Of a DNA stretch of 64,000 bases, positions 1-8,086 are shown one piece after another. Below the pieces are notes generated by a model that searched no databases, was not told the origin of the DNA, and worked only from the letters and a program-made list of their open reading frames with translations. The stretch is taken from the NCBI RefSeq assembly GCF_013371085.1, contig NZ_JABWCV010000014.1, positions 1-64,000 on the forward strand, written 5' to 3'. A program made the position numbers and the translations under genes. Position 1 is the first letter of the stretch. Every line of letters begins with the position of its first letter. Origin of the DNA: Vreelandella maris. Lineage in GTDB: Bacteria; Pseudomonadota; Gammaproteobacteria; Pseudomonadales; Halomonadaceae.

Positions 1-1
1 G

Positions 2-112
2 AAGTACACCTGGCTGCCCTTGAGTGCCTATCTCTCGTTTGAACGTCTACATGAAGAGGTACACCGCTTACTCGGTGGTTACGGAACTGATCACGCGATT
101 AATTTTGAATAG
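2..112 (+). CDS. C-terminal fragment of an unidentified protein entering from upstream
   Basis: An open frame enters from the left edge and stops with TAG at 110-112, leaving 36 residues. The fragment is rich in aromatic and acidic residues and ends in HAINFE. I do not recognise the family. A transposase tail is possible but nothing here supports it firmly. Confidence 0.4.
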   Translation, partial: KYTWLPLSAYLSFERLHEEVHRLLGGYGTDHAINFE

Positions 113-120
113 GCACTTAT

Positions 121-321
121 TCAGCGGCTTTCATCAGGCCCCCTTTTAAATGCTGTCTGTTGCCAAAATGATTTGCGGCCCTCTTTTAGCGCCTGTGTAC
201 GGCTGATACCGATATCTTCGAGTAGCCGATCCTCGAGCGCCAGCAACTGGCGGCGGCTACGGCGATACTGGCGGTAGCTTTGTAACTGAAAGCGAAGCTG
301 GGTCAGGCTAAAGCGTGGCAT
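121..321 (-). CDS. DUF1127 family small protein
   Basis: Small basic protein of 66 residues with the DUF1127 core: an Arg/Gln-rich N-terminal helix (RQYRRSRRQL) followed by LLALEDRLLEDIGISR and a conserved Arg/Gln tail. Members of this family are short RNA- or stress-linked proteins, such as YjiS-like proteins and the phosphate- and RNA-linked proteins of alphaproteobacteria; the exact role of this one is unknown. It is transcribed away from the MocR-type regulator at 486, and the shared intergenic region carries repeated octamers, so control by that regulator is a reasonable inference. The ATG at 319-321 is preceded on the minus strand by a GGAGGA-like ribosome site. Confidence 0.85.
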   Translation of the reverse strand: MPRFSLTQLRFQLQSYRQYRRSRRQLLALEDRLLEDIGISRTQALKEGRKSFWQQTAFKRGPDESR

Positions 322-373
322 GGCGAATCCTCCGTGTTAAGTGCCCCACCAGATTACTCAGTGCTACTCCTTC

Positions 374-456
374 GATACAGATATAGATATTATTATTTTA
401 AGGATACAGATTGCTGTGTTATATCTCTGTATGGTCGCTTAAGAGTTCATCTGTAT
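374..456. promoter_or_regulatory. Repeated octamer ATACAGAT, putative MocR operators
   Basis: The octamer ATACAGAT occurs at 375-382 and 404-411 in direct orientation (29 bp apart, in both cases preceded by G) and in inverted orientation at 449-456, with a partial inverted copy (TCTGTAT) at 426-432. All lie between the divergent DUF1127 and MocR genes. MocR-type regulators typically bind direct repeats at their own promoter, so these are candidate operators. Binding is inferred, not shown. Confidence 0.5.
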
Positions 457-485
457 TGCTTTCAGGCTGGGGGTGGGAGGGTGTC

Positions 486-1928
486 ATGACGCGCTACGAA
501 GAGGTTGCTACCATTTTGCGGGAGCGTATAGAGCACGGTATTTACCGTGTGGGTGATCGCCTGCCCTCTATTCGTGCGGTTTGTCAGGAACTAGACGTCA
601 GCATTTCGACGGCTCAGGAGGCCTATCGGCAACTGATGGACGTTGCATTGATCGAGTCTCGACCAAAATCCGGCTACTTCGTACTGCCAAGCCGGGCACC
701 AGCGGTGCTGCCCTCCGTCTCTCGGCCAGCGCAGCGCCCATTGGATGTTTCCCAATGGGATCAGGTGCTTGAACTCGTCGCCACCCAGCGAGATGACGAG
801 CGGCTGCTGCTTGGGCGTGGTGTACCGAATTTTGAGTACGAAACGCTGCGGCCGTTGTCGAAAATCCTCGCTGGCCTGCATCGCAGTAATGACCTGCACG
901 GGTTCAACTACGACAAGCTAAGCGGTAGCCCTGAGCTGCGACAGCAGGTGGCGCGATTGGCCATTGCCTCGGGCTGCCTGCTGCACCCGGATGACATTGT
1001 GATTACCACCGGTTGCCAAGAGGCGCTGGCCATTTCCCTGCGCACCCTTACTCAGCCCGGCGATGTGGTGGCCGTTGACTCGCCCAGCTTTTACGGCACC
1101 ATGCAGATCCTTAAAGCCAACGGCTTGAAAGCGCTGGAAATTCCCACCGACCCACAAACCGGTATCAGCCTGGAAGCCCTGGAGTTGGCGCTTGAGCAGT
1201 GGCCGATCCGCGCGATACAAATCACGCCGACCTACAACAACCCACTGGGCTACACCATGAGTGAGGCACGTAAACGGGCGCTGTTTCAGCTTGCCCAGCG
1301 TTTTGACGTGGCGATTATTGAAGACGATATCTACGGCGACTTATCATTTAGCCTGCCCAGGCCGCGCACCGTTAAATCCTTCGATGACGATGGTCGGGTG
1401 ATGCTGTGCAGCGGCTTTTCCAAAACGGTAGGGCCTGGTTTGCGGGTGGGCTGGCTGGCGCCGGGCCGCTATCGCGATCAGGCGCTGCATATGAAGTATG
1501 TCTCTACCGGCGCCTCAGCCACGCTGCCGCAGCTGGCAGTGGCGGAGTTCGTCGCCAAAGGGCACTACGAGCGCCACGTCCGTTACGCCACCCGCCAGTA
1601 TCAGCGCCAGCGCGATATCATGATCAGTTGGGTACAGCGCTACTTCCCCAAGGGTGCGGGCATCAGCTATCCCCAAGGCAGCTTTTTACTGTGGGTAGAG
1701 TTACCCGCTGCGGTGGATTGCGTGCGGCTCAACCAGCGCTTGGCGCAGCGTGCGATTCATGTGGCACCGGGCTCGCTGTTTTCGGCCTCGGGTAAATTTC
1801 GCCAGTGCCTGCGCCTGAACTATGCGTTTACGCTAACCCCTGAGATCGAAGCGGCCGTGCGCACGGTGGGCGAGTTTGCCACTGAGATGGTGGAAGAAGC
1901 GCAGGCGCATGAAGCCGTGCTGGGATGA
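486..1928 (+). CDS. MocR-type transcriptional regulator (GntR HTH fused to class I aminotransferase domain)
   Basis: A 480-residue protein with an N-terminal GntR winged helix (about residues 1-70, DRLPSIRAVCQELDVS) joined to a fold-type I aminotransferase domain (about 100-470). The PLP lysine is K313 in GFSKTVGPGLRVGW, and the NNPLGYTMS and EDDIYGDL motifs that hold PLP are present. Regulators of this class sense PLP or an amino-acid adduct and control neighbouring genes. The open frame extends upstream to 411, but the ATG at 486 has GGGAGG at 475-480 and begins directly at the HTH, so it is preferred. The gene it faces (DUF1127 at 121-321) is a likely target. The effector cannot be read from sequence. 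Confidence 0.9.
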   Translation: MTRYEEVATILRERIEHGIYRVGDRLPSIRAVCQELDVSISTAQEAYRQLMDVALIESRPKSGYFVLPSRAPAVLPSVSRPAQRPLDVSQWDQVLELVATQRDDERLLLGRGVPNFEYETLRPLSKILAGLHRSNDLHGFNYDKLSGSPELRQQVARLAIASGCLLHPDDIVITTGCQEALAISLRTLTQPGDVVAVDSPSFYGTMQILKANGLKALEIPTDPQTGISLEALELALEQWPIRAIQITPTYNNPLGYTMSEARKRALFQLAQRFDVAIIEDDIYGDLSFSLPRPRTVKSFDDDGRVMLCSGFSKTVGPGLRVGWLAPGRYRDQALHMKYVSTGASATLPQLAVAEFVAKGHYERHVRYATRQYQRQRDIMISWVQRYFPKGAGISYPQGSFLLWVELPAAVDCVRLNQRLAQRAIHVAPGSLFSASGKFRQCLRLNYAFTLTPEIEAAVRTVGEFATEMVEEAQAHEAVLG

Positions 1929-1944
1929 GGATCGGTCACAAGCC

Positions 1945-2637
1945 TTACAAGGCGAGGTTGTCCTTGCGCACATCCAATTGCTCTAAGCGCTGGTTCAGGA
2001 GACCCGGAAAGCGGGCATACCAAGTTTGATTGAGCGGAGAGGGGTGAGGCAGCGGATAGAGTTGAAAGGTTTGTGCTTCGCCCCGGTCATCCTCTAGCGT
2101 TACTTCGATACTACTTTCAAACCGATCCTCGCGCTGCCAGAACGCCTCCAGGCGTGCACGCTCCTCCTTTGAGCGGCCGATACCGAACCATAGGAAAGCT
2201 TCGCGACCCAAGGTGATTAGGGTTCGCCCTTCCCAGCGGGAGATCAGGACTTCGTTCATCAGGCCGTGAAAGTGGCGCTTAACCTTCATGGACCACGCTT
2301 TATTGCCGACGGGCTTGTAAGGCACGGTGTTGATCCAGAAAAAGTGCTCTCCCACGGCGCGGGAGGCCTCGAAGTCGGGCATTTTCTCATCATAAAGGTG
2401 CTCATACAGCGCCTTTCTGACCAACTGCCCGCCAGTGCCGATAAAGGGCTCCCCATGGCGAACCTCGTCGCGCCCAGGGTCGCGTCCAAAAAAGCCAATG
2501 CGCTGGTTAGGCTTGCCAAGGCCGATGATGGGCTCCAGTGGGTCGCGCTCGAAGCGCTGGTAAACCTCGACATCGATTCCTTCGATTTCTGCCGCTAGCG
2601 CCCTGAATTGTTCCTGTTGCTGCGGGGTCAGTGACAT
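1945..2637 (-). CDS. Uracil-DNA glycosylase family protein
   Basis: A 230-residue protein of the uracil-DNA glycosylase superfamily. It shows a family 4/5-like N-terminal motif (FFGRDPGRDEVRHGEPFIG, about residues 48-66) followed by TGGQLVR, and a typical core. Members excise uracil or other deaminated bases, but this subgroup is poorly characterised, so the substrate is not certain. The frame runs upstream to 2715. The ATG at 2635-2637 has AGGAG about ten bases before it and starts just before the conserved region, so it is chosen. It converges with the MocR gene, with a 16-bp gap, and lies just downstream of phosphatidylcholine synthase on the same strand. Confidence 0.75.
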   Translation of the reverse strand: MSLTPQQQEQFRALAAEIEGIDVEVYQRFERDPLEPIIGLGKPNQRIGFFGRDPGRDEVRHGEPFIGTGGQLVRKALYEHLYDEKMPDFEASRAVGEHFFWINTVPYKPVGNKAWSMKVKRHFHGLMNEVLISRWEGRTLITLGREAFLWFGIGRSKEERARLEAFWQREDRFESSIEVTLEDDRGEAQTFQLYPLPHPSPLNQTWYARFPGLLNQRLEQLDVRKDNLAL

Positions 2638-2671
2638 CGTCCATGCTCCTTGCTGCTGTCGTTTGGCTAGT

Positions 2672-3397
2672 TCAATCAAACCACTCTTGCGCCGTACGCC
2701 ATAAGCACATACCACCGAAGTACACAGAGGCCACGCCCCACCCCCATACGGCCCAGGCGGTGTGTGCAGGGCTGGAAAGTATCAGTGACGTTGCACACAC
2801 GCACCATAGCAGTGTGACGGCGATATTGAGTGGCATGAACAAACGCACGCGAAAGGGGTGCAGAAACTTCATTTTAGTCACGGTGAGAATGGCGAGAACA
2901 ACGATAGTGGCAAAGGTAATAAAAGGAGGTAAATCAATAATGTAAAAATAGGCGGCGGTGATGTTCCAGGCGGCTGGAAAGCCAACGAAGTAGTTGTCCT
3001 GGCTTTTCATATCGACATTGCAAAAACAGAACATCGACGACAGCAGAATAATGAACACTGAGAGCAGTGCAAAATAGGGCGGCAGTTCAATAAAGTAGTA
3101 GATAAAGAGGGCAGGAATAAAGGCCCAGGTCAGGTAATCAATGACCATATCGAGCGTTGAGCCATCGAAGTTGGGCAGTATCGTCTTCACTTCATACTTA
3201 CGCGCCAGAGTGCCATCGATACCATCAATCATCATCGCAGCACCCAGCCAGAGGAGGCAGGCGACGGGATTATTATCGACCAGTGCAAGCAGTGCCATGG
3301 TGCCGAGTAGTACACCGCTGGCGGTGAATATATGCACACTCCAAGCTTTATATCGTGAGGTGCGGGATTCTGTATGCGAAGAGAATGATTGAACCAC
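2672..3397 (-). CDS. pcs: Phosphatidylcholine synthase (CDP-alcohol phosphatidyltransferase family)
   Basis: Integral membrane enzyme that condenses CDP-diacylglycerol directly with choline to give phosphatidylcholine. The CDP-alcohol phosphatidyltransferase signature is present: DGIDGTLARKY followed by the downstream Asp pair in FDGSTLDMVIDYLTW. About seven or eight hydrophobic segments follow. The Pcs-type N-terminus (WSVHIFTASG) and the FVGFPAAWN motif separate it from PgsA and PssA. Start is uncertain: the frame extends to a TTG at 3457, but a GTG at 3397 preceded by GGGG gives a 241-residue protein of family length. The enzyme fits an organism that takes up choline or betaine. Upstream on the same strand is the damaged tag gene. 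Confidence 0.85.
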   Translation of the reverse strand: MVQSFSSHTESRTSRYKAWSVHIFTASGVLLGTMALLALVDNNPVACLLWLGAAMMIDGIDGTLARKYEVKTILPNFDGSTLDMVIDYLTWAFIPALFIYYFIELPPYFALLSVFIILLSSMFCFCNVDMKSQDNYFVGFPAAWNITAAYFYIIDLPPFITFATIVVLAILTVTKMKFLHPFRVRLFMPLNIAVTLLWCVCATSLILSSPAHTAWAVWGWGVASVYFGGMCLWRTAQEWFD

Positions 3398-3481
3398 GTT
3401 GACCCCATTGGGAACGTGTTGTCCCCTTGCTGTTCGGTTTATTGATAAGCGTGTCAAAAACCATACCCTATCACTGTTTTT

Positions 3482-4088
3482 TTATATCGGTCGCTTAAAT
3501 TGCTGCCGCGCCTGTGCAACCTGCACGCGGGTGATGCAGTTTAGCGAGTGGTCATTGATCAGCCCCATCGCCTGCATAAAGGCAAAAGCGGTTGTTGGGC
3601 CAACGAATTTCCAACCGCGCTTTTTTAACGCTTTGGATAGAGCGATGGATTCAGGCGAGGTGACCTGGGTTTGCGGCGGGGGGGAGGGAGTCGGCGTCTG
3701 GCTCGAAACGCCAGAAGAACGCGGCTAACGAGCCTTCATGTTCGACCATTTCTTGCGCTCTTAAAGCATTATTAATGACCGCTTCGATTTTTCCGCGATG
3801 GCGAATAATGCCTGCGTTCTGCAGCAATTGCTGCACATCGTCTTCGCCAAACCGGGCAACCTGATGAAAATCGAAATGGTGAAAAGCGGTGCGGAAGTTC
3901 TCGCGTTTATTGAGAATGGTGCGCCAACTCAACCCCGACTGAAAGCTCTCCAGGCACAGCTTTTCGAACAGCCGCTGGTCGTTAGTTACTGGAAAGCCCC
4001 ACTCATTGTCATGGTAAGGCAAAAACTCCGCCGCGCCCCCACACCATAGGCAGCGGGGATGACCATCAGGGGCGATAAAGTCGGACAT
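3482..4088 (-). pseudogene. tag: DNA-3-methyladenine glycosylase I, frameshifted in a poly-C tract
   Basis: The reading frame from ATG 4088 gives a typical Tag N-terminus with the zinc-ligand Cys in RCLWCGG and His in YHDNEWG, then breaks just after DADSLPP. The rest of Tag (ALSKALKKRGWKFVGPTTA through NDHSLNC, which holds the other zinc-ligand His and Cys) continues in the next frame to a TAA at 3482-3484. The break lies at a run of seven G on the plus strand (3678-3684). Removing one base restores a 201-residue Tag. As written, the product ends at 3651 and lacks half of the zinc site. This is either a true disruption, a slippage-prone tract, or a one-base sequence error. Confidence 0.85.
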
Positions 4089-4186
4089 AGAGCATTTCCT
4101 TAGCAGGTGATAAAAGCTGTTTTCAGTTAGCAATTAGGTGTTAACTCACTATAACGTTATTGGCGTGATAGCAAACGAGCCTGGAG

Positions 4187-4642
4187 ATGAGTATGACATT
4201 TGTTCGCCCTGCCACGATTAATGATCTTGATACGCTAACGGAGCTGCTAGATGGTTATCGGCAGTTCTACGCCCAGCCTAGTAATGTGGAGGCCGCTCGT
4301 GCCTTTTTGCGCCAACGATTTGGGCAGGCGGATTCACGCATCCTCGTTAATGAGGGTGGGGATGGTCAACTGACTGGCTTTGTGCAGCTTTATCCGGGCG
4401 TTTCCACAGTGGGTTTAAATGCACGCTGGACGCTAAATGATCTGTTTGTGTTGCCAGAGTGTCGTGATAAAGGCACCGGTAGGGCGCTAATGGAGGCTGC
4501 CGCACAACTTGCCCACGAGCATGGCGTAGCACGCTTGATATTAATGACGCAGGTAGAGAACGAGCGTGCCCAGCACCTTTATGAGTCATTGGGCTGGCAG
4601 CGTAATACGGCGTTTTATGGTTACTTGCTTGATGTGAAGTGA
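4187..4642 (+). CDS. GNAT family N-acetyltransferase
   Basis: A 151-residue single-domain acetyltransferase of the Gcn5-related family, using acetyl-CoA on an unknown small-molecule or protein amine. The fold is marked by LNDLFVLPECRDKGTGRALM (beta4 and the pyrophosphate-binding loop with R/K-x-x-G-x-G/A) and the C-terminal ENERAQHLYESLGW motif. The ATG at 4187 has GGAG upstream. It stands alone between divergent tag and convergent ribH, with an inverted repeat after its stop. Substrate unknown. Confidence 0.85.
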   Translation: MSMTFVRPATINDLDTLTELLDGYRQFYAQPSNVEAARAFLRQRFGQADSRILVNEGGDGQLTGFVQLYPGVSTVGLNARWTLNDLFVLPECRDKGTGRALMEAAAQLAHEHGVARLILMTQVENERAQHLYESLGWQRNTAFYGYLLDVK

Positions 4643-4650
4643 GTTAAGCA

Positions 4651-4681
4651 GTTCAGGCTCGGCACCTAGCCGAGCCTGAAC
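4651..4681. terminator. 12-bp perfect inverted repeat between convergent genes
   Basis: GTTCAGGCTCGG (4651-4662) and its exact complement (4670-4681) are separated by a 7-base loop. It sits between the stop codons of the GNAT gene and lumazine synthase, so a bidirectional terminator is likely. There is no strong T run, which lowers confidence in intrinsic termination. Confidence 0.55.
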
Positions 4682-4690
4682 CGCAGTGCA

Positions 4691-5188
4691 TCAAGCCTCG
4701 CTTAGCTTGCGCGCTCTATGCAGGTTTTCCATCGTGTTCAGGCACGCCTGGGCGGCTTCTTTCCCTTTGGTAACAAAGTGTTGGGTGTAGAAGTCGTGAT
4801 GCGTGGCGTGCTCATGGAAGTGGTGCGGTGTTAATACTGCAGAGATCACCGGCACTTGCGTGTCTAGCTGCACCCGCATCAAGCCATCAATCACCGCATG
4901 GGCGACAAAGTCGTGGCGATAAATACCGCCATCGACCACAAAGCCAGCCCCTACAATGGCACCATAGCGGCCACTTTGAGCGAGGATCTTGGCTTGCAAG
5001 GGAATTTCGTAAGCACCTGAAACGGTGAAGGTGTCTACTTGTTCGGCGTTAAGCCCACAGCGTTCTACTTCAGCAATAAAGGCTTCATAGGCCTTCTCGA
5101 CGATATCCTGATGCCAGTGGCCTTGAATAAACGCGATGCGTTGAGACGTGGTGTGGGTAGAAAGTGTCAGCGGAAATGTCTGATTCAT
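4691..5188 (-). CDS. ribH: 6,7-dimethyl-8-ribityllumazine synthase
   Basis: Catalyses the penultimate step of riboflavin synthesis, joining 5-amino-6-ribitylaminouracil and dihydroxybutanone phosphate. The 165-residue protein has family motifs in order: SGAYEIPLQAKIL for the substrate site, VGAGFVVDGGIYRHDFVAH, and the TPHHFHEH stretch. The form of the active-site loop resembles the type II (RibH2-like) lumazine synthases, so it may be a second copy beside a ribE/ribH elsewhere. Two ATGs are possible (5194 and 5188); 5188 is preferred because AAGAGA lies at proper spacing. An FMN riboswitch lies about 110 bases upstream, so it is probably shut down by FMN. No other rib genes are nearby. Confidence 0.85.
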   Translation of the reverse strand: MNQTFPLTLSTHTTSQRIAFIQGHWHQDIVEKAYEAFIAEVERCGLNAEQVDTFTVSGAYEIPLQAKILAQSGRYGAIVGAGFVVDGGIYRHDFVAHAVIDGLMRVQLDTQVPVISAVLTPHHFHEHATHHDFYTQHFVTKGKEAAQACLNTMENLHRARKLSEA

Positions 5189-5297
5189 GGTCATTCTCTT
5201 GGCTAAGGTGTACCAGAATCAGGGCACGCGGAACCGGTCGTCAGGCAGCCGTAACAGTTGGCATCAGCCACTGTTAACGTTGCGTGTCTAAGGTGCC

Positions 5298-5448
5298 GTT
5301 CTCTTTCATCCGGACTATCACCGTCGGCTTCGGTTTCTCACCGAATCTGCTGACCTCAAGCAATTGCTTGCTTGAGCGCTCGCGGGCTTAGCGGCCTGGT
5401 TCAAAGGCCGTATCACCGCCGGTGGGGACTTTCACCCCGCCCTGAGAA
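5298..5448 (-). promoter_or_regulatory. FMN riboswitch (RFN element)
   Basis: Read on the minus strand, the region has the conserved RFN blocks in order: a cagggcGGGGTGAAAGTCCCC start near 5445, ACCGGCGGTG near 5411-5420, a variable hairpin built on the AAGCAATTGCTT repeat, GGTCAGCAGATTCGGTGAGA, and GCCGACGGTGATAGTCCGGATG closing near 5308. It lies upstream of ribH in the right orientation. In proteobacteria such elements usually hide the ribosome site or terminate transcription when FMN is bound. Confidence 0.95.
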
Positions 5449-5485
5449 CTTTGCTGAATATCAGCCCAACCATTTTACGCTTATT

Positions 5486-6742
5486 CTAAAAGCCGAGCCA
5501 AGGCGGTGTGGTTATTTTGGCGGGTTCACGCTGCATGATGATCTCGCCGTGGCGCACCGAAAGCAGCACCTCGCCTTGATTGCGCAGCACGCTGTAATCA
5601 TCTTCCCCCTCCAGCAGGTTGAAGCTGGCCGGTTTGCCCACCTCAATGCCGTAGCGTTCTTCGATGTTAAGCGTGCGAGCGCTATTGTCAGTAATCAGCG
5701 AAAGCGCCTGACTGAAATCCTGATAACCCATCATTTGGCAGATATGCAGGCCGAAATCCAACGTGCGTAAGAGCTTGCCATTTCCCAACGAATACCAGGG
5801 ATCAAAAATGGAGTCTTCAGCAAAGCAGACGTTGATACCCGCTTCGTTGAGTTCCTTTACCCGTGTGACGCCGCGCCGTTTGGGGTAGGTGTCGAAGCGC
5901 CCTTGCAAATGAATACTTTCGGTGGGGCAAGAAACGAAATTAATGCCCGAGCGCTTGAGCAGCAGAAACAGCTTGGAGCAGTAGGCGTTATCGTAAGAGT
6001 GCATCGCCGTGGTGTGGCTTGCGGTCACGCGGCTGCCCAAATCATTAAATAGCGCTTCACAGGCCAGTACTTCAAGAAAGCGCGAATTGGGGTCGTCGAT
6101 CTCGTCGCAGTGCACATCCACCAAGCGGTCGTACTTGATCGCGAGTTCGATCACTCGCTTCATGGACGCCACGCCCAGTTCACGGGTGTATTCGAAATGG
6201 GGGATGCCGCCCACGACGTCGGCACCGAATTCCAGCGCCTCCTCCATTAGCTTTTCTCCGCCGGGGTAGGAGAGCAGGCCGTCTTGCGGAAAGGCGACTA
6301 CTTGAATATCGATTTTATCCTTCAGTTCATCCCGCAAGGTACACAGCGTTTTAAGGCCAATCAGGCTTGGGTCGCTGGTGTCAGCGTGGGTGCGCACGAA
6401 CTGAACGCCGTTGCCGATTAATAAATTAAGCGTTTTCAGAGCGCGCTCGCGAATATCGGCTTCGGTGAGCATGGGTTTGCGCTCACCCCAGCGCTCAATG
6501 CCTTCAAACAGCGTGCCGCTTTGGTTCCAACTGGGCTCGCCCGCGGTAAGCGCTGCGTCTAAATGAATATGGGGCTCGATAAACGGCGCGCAGACGAGCT
6601 TAGCGCCTGCATCAATCTGCCCCACGCTTGCGGTTTGTGGCGCATCTTGTGCGGTGATGGCGGTGAACGTGCCGTTCTCAATTTCCAGCCGATAAAGCTC
6701 TGGGCGCTGGCGTAGACGGGCGTTAATGATCTGCATGGACAT
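5486..6742 (-). CDS. codA: Cytosine deaminase
   Basis: Hydrolyses cytosine to uracil and ammonia. The 418-residue amidohydrolase has the metal and catalytic residues in family order: H58 and H60 in HIHLD, H211 and E214 in HCDE, H243 in SHTTAMHSY, and D310 in AEDSIFDPWY, which matches the CodA-type DxxFDPWY motif. It follows codB with a 16-bp gap on the same strand, so the two form an operon under the sigma-54-like promoter near 8070. The start shows no strong ribosome site, suggesting coupling to codB translation. It feeds uracil to the reductive pathway encoded at 14-19 kb. Confidence 0.92.
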   Translation of the reverse strand: MSMQIINARLRQRPELYRLEIENGTFTAITAQDAPQTASVGQIDAGAKLVCAPFIEPHIHLDAALTAGEPSWNQSGTLFEGIERWGERKPMLTEADIRERALKTLNLLIGNGVQFVRTHADTSDPSLIGLKTLCTLRDELKDKIDIQVVAFPQDGLLSYPGGEKLMEEALEFGADVVGGIPHFEYTRELGVASMKRVIELAIKYDRLVDVHCDEIDDPNSRFLEVLACEALFNDLGSRVTASHTTAMHSYDNAYCSKLFLLLKRSGINFVSCPTESIHLQGRFDTYPKRRGVTRVKELNEAGINVCFAEDSIFDPWYSLGNGKLLRTLDFGLHICQMMGYQDFSQALSLITDNSARTLNIEERYGIEVGKPASFNLLEGEDDYSVLRNQGEVLLSVRHGEIIMQREPAKITTPPWLGF

Positions 6743-6758
6743 ATGAAAAAGGGCTCAC

Positions 6759-8024
6759 TTATTGTTTAGCGGGTGAAGGAAGCGTATCGCTCAGCGTAGC
6801 GTGGTTTAAACGCAGCAGCATGGCATAGCTGCCTGCTGCCACCGCGACCCCTACCAATGGCGGCAGTAACGGGGAAACGTAGGCAGCCCCGGCGCCCAGC
6901 GCATAGGCAGCCAGCCCTCTGCGGTTGAAGTCAGGCAGTTGAGCGATATCCAAAGCGGGGTAACAGCCTTTATGCTTGAGCCAGAAGTCCGCCATGATGA
7001 CCCCACCCATGGGCGGAATAAACGTGCCGAGCAGTACCAGGAACGGAATAAGCAGGTTGTACATGCCGCCTACCGCGAGCACCGTCCCAATGGCCGCACC
7101 TGCTACGGTGACCAAGCGGCGCTTTTCAGTACGCAGCAAATTGCAGCCCGCCACCGCGAAGTTGTAAATAGTGTTGTCCTGTGTAGTCCAGATATTGAGA
7201 AACAGCATGAGTACGGCGATGGTGACAAAGCCCTGGGCAATCAGCACATCGACAATATCCGCCTGCTGGTAAATCATGGTGCCAAGCGCACCAGTAAGCA
7301 CCATTAAACCGTTACCCACAAAAAACGCTGCCAGGGTCGCAATAACAGCAATTTTCGGCGTTTTGGCGAAGCGGCTCCAGTTAGTGGCTTGGGTGCCGCC
7401 GCTGATAAACGTGCCGATGATGATAGTGATCGCTGCCGCCACGCCCATACTTTCCGTAGGCGTTTGCTGGCTTAGTCCTGTAAATCCGCGCACATCCACC
7501 AACCCAGTGAACAGGCTAATCAGAATAAACAGCATCATGGCGGGGACGGCAACGCGCGAAAGCCAGTCCATGCCCTTATAACCAATCATCGCGGTGATAC
7601 AAAAACCAAAACCAAAAAGCACCATTAAGGGGATTTCCAGCCATTCAGGCATCCCCGTGGTGCGTACTAATACCAGCGCGATGGTCGCTGTGCCCCAGGC
7701 GTACCAGCCAATCTGTGTAAAACCGAGGATAAAATCAGAAAGTTTGCTGCCCTTCTCGCCAAAACAGAAGCGCCCCATCAGCACCGAATTAAGCCCACTT
7801 TTGCAGGCGATATAAGCAAGGGCTGCCGCATACGTTCCTAGCAACAGGTTACCAATTAGTATGATCCAGAGCAGTTGGCCAATCGGAAACGCTTGGCCTA
7901 GCGAGCCACCGGCCCACATGGTCGCGGTAAAAAAGGTAAAGCCGAGCAGTACGGCTGACGTGGAGAGTAACCCTTTGCGGGCACGGGTAGGGACTTCGCT
8001 GAGCGGGTAATCAGATTGGTTCAT
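6759..8024 (-). CDS. codB: Cytosine permease (NCS1 family)
   Basis: A 421-residue inner-membrane symporter with about 12 predicted membrane segments. It carries NCS1 marks such as the ATMWAGGSLGQ segment near the N-terminus and the QIGWYAWGTA and NWSRFA motifs, with the CodB-like FLNIWTTQDNTIYNF segment. It imports cytosine for CodA, encoded directly downstream. The ATG at 8022-8024 has GGAG at proper spacing. The TetR gene just upstream is on the same strand, but a separate sigma-54-type promoter lies in the 62-bp gap. Confidence 0.92.
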   Translation of the reverse strand: MNQSDYPLSEVPTRARKGLLSTSAVLLGFTFFTATMWAGGSLGQAFPIGQLLWIILIGNLLLGTYAAALAYIACKSGLNSVLMGRFCFGEKGSKLSDFILGFTQIGWYAWGTATIALVLVRTTGMPEWLEIPLMVLFGFGFCITAMIGYKGMDWLSRVAVPAMMLFILISLFTGLVDVRGFTGLSQQTPTESMGVAAAITIIIGTFISGGTQATNWSRFAKTPKIAVIATLAAFFVGNGLMVLTGALGTMIYQQADIVDVLIAQGFVTIAVLMLFLNIWTTQDNTIYNFAVAGCNLLRTEKRRLVTVAGAAIGTVLAVGGMYNLLIPFLVLLGTFIPPMGGVIMADFWLKHKGCYPALDIAQLPDFNRRGLAAYALGAGAAYVSPLLPPLVGVAVAAGSYAMLLRLNHATLSDTLPSPAKQ

Positions 8025-8063
8025 GGCAGGCTCCGGTTGAAAACGGTTCTCTTGAAAATATAA

Positions 8064-8080
8064 GCAACCGGCATGCCAAG
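8064..8080 (-). promoter_or_regulatory. Sigma-54 (RpoN) promoter for codBA
   Basis: On the minus strand the sequence reads TTGGCATG-CCGG-TTGC, matching the -24/-12 consensus TTGGCACG-N4-TTGC at all but one position and with exact GG-to-GC spacing. Transcription would start near 8053, leaving about 30 bases to the codB ATG. An enhancer-binding protein such as NtrC would be expected to drive it; no clear site was picked out. Confidence 0.7.
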
Positions 8081-8086
8081 TTTGCT

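Noticed and set aside
2..112. Left-edge fragment as an insertion sequence
   Set aside because: Only 36 residues are visible, with no terminal inverted repeat or target duplication in view, so a mobile element is not supported.
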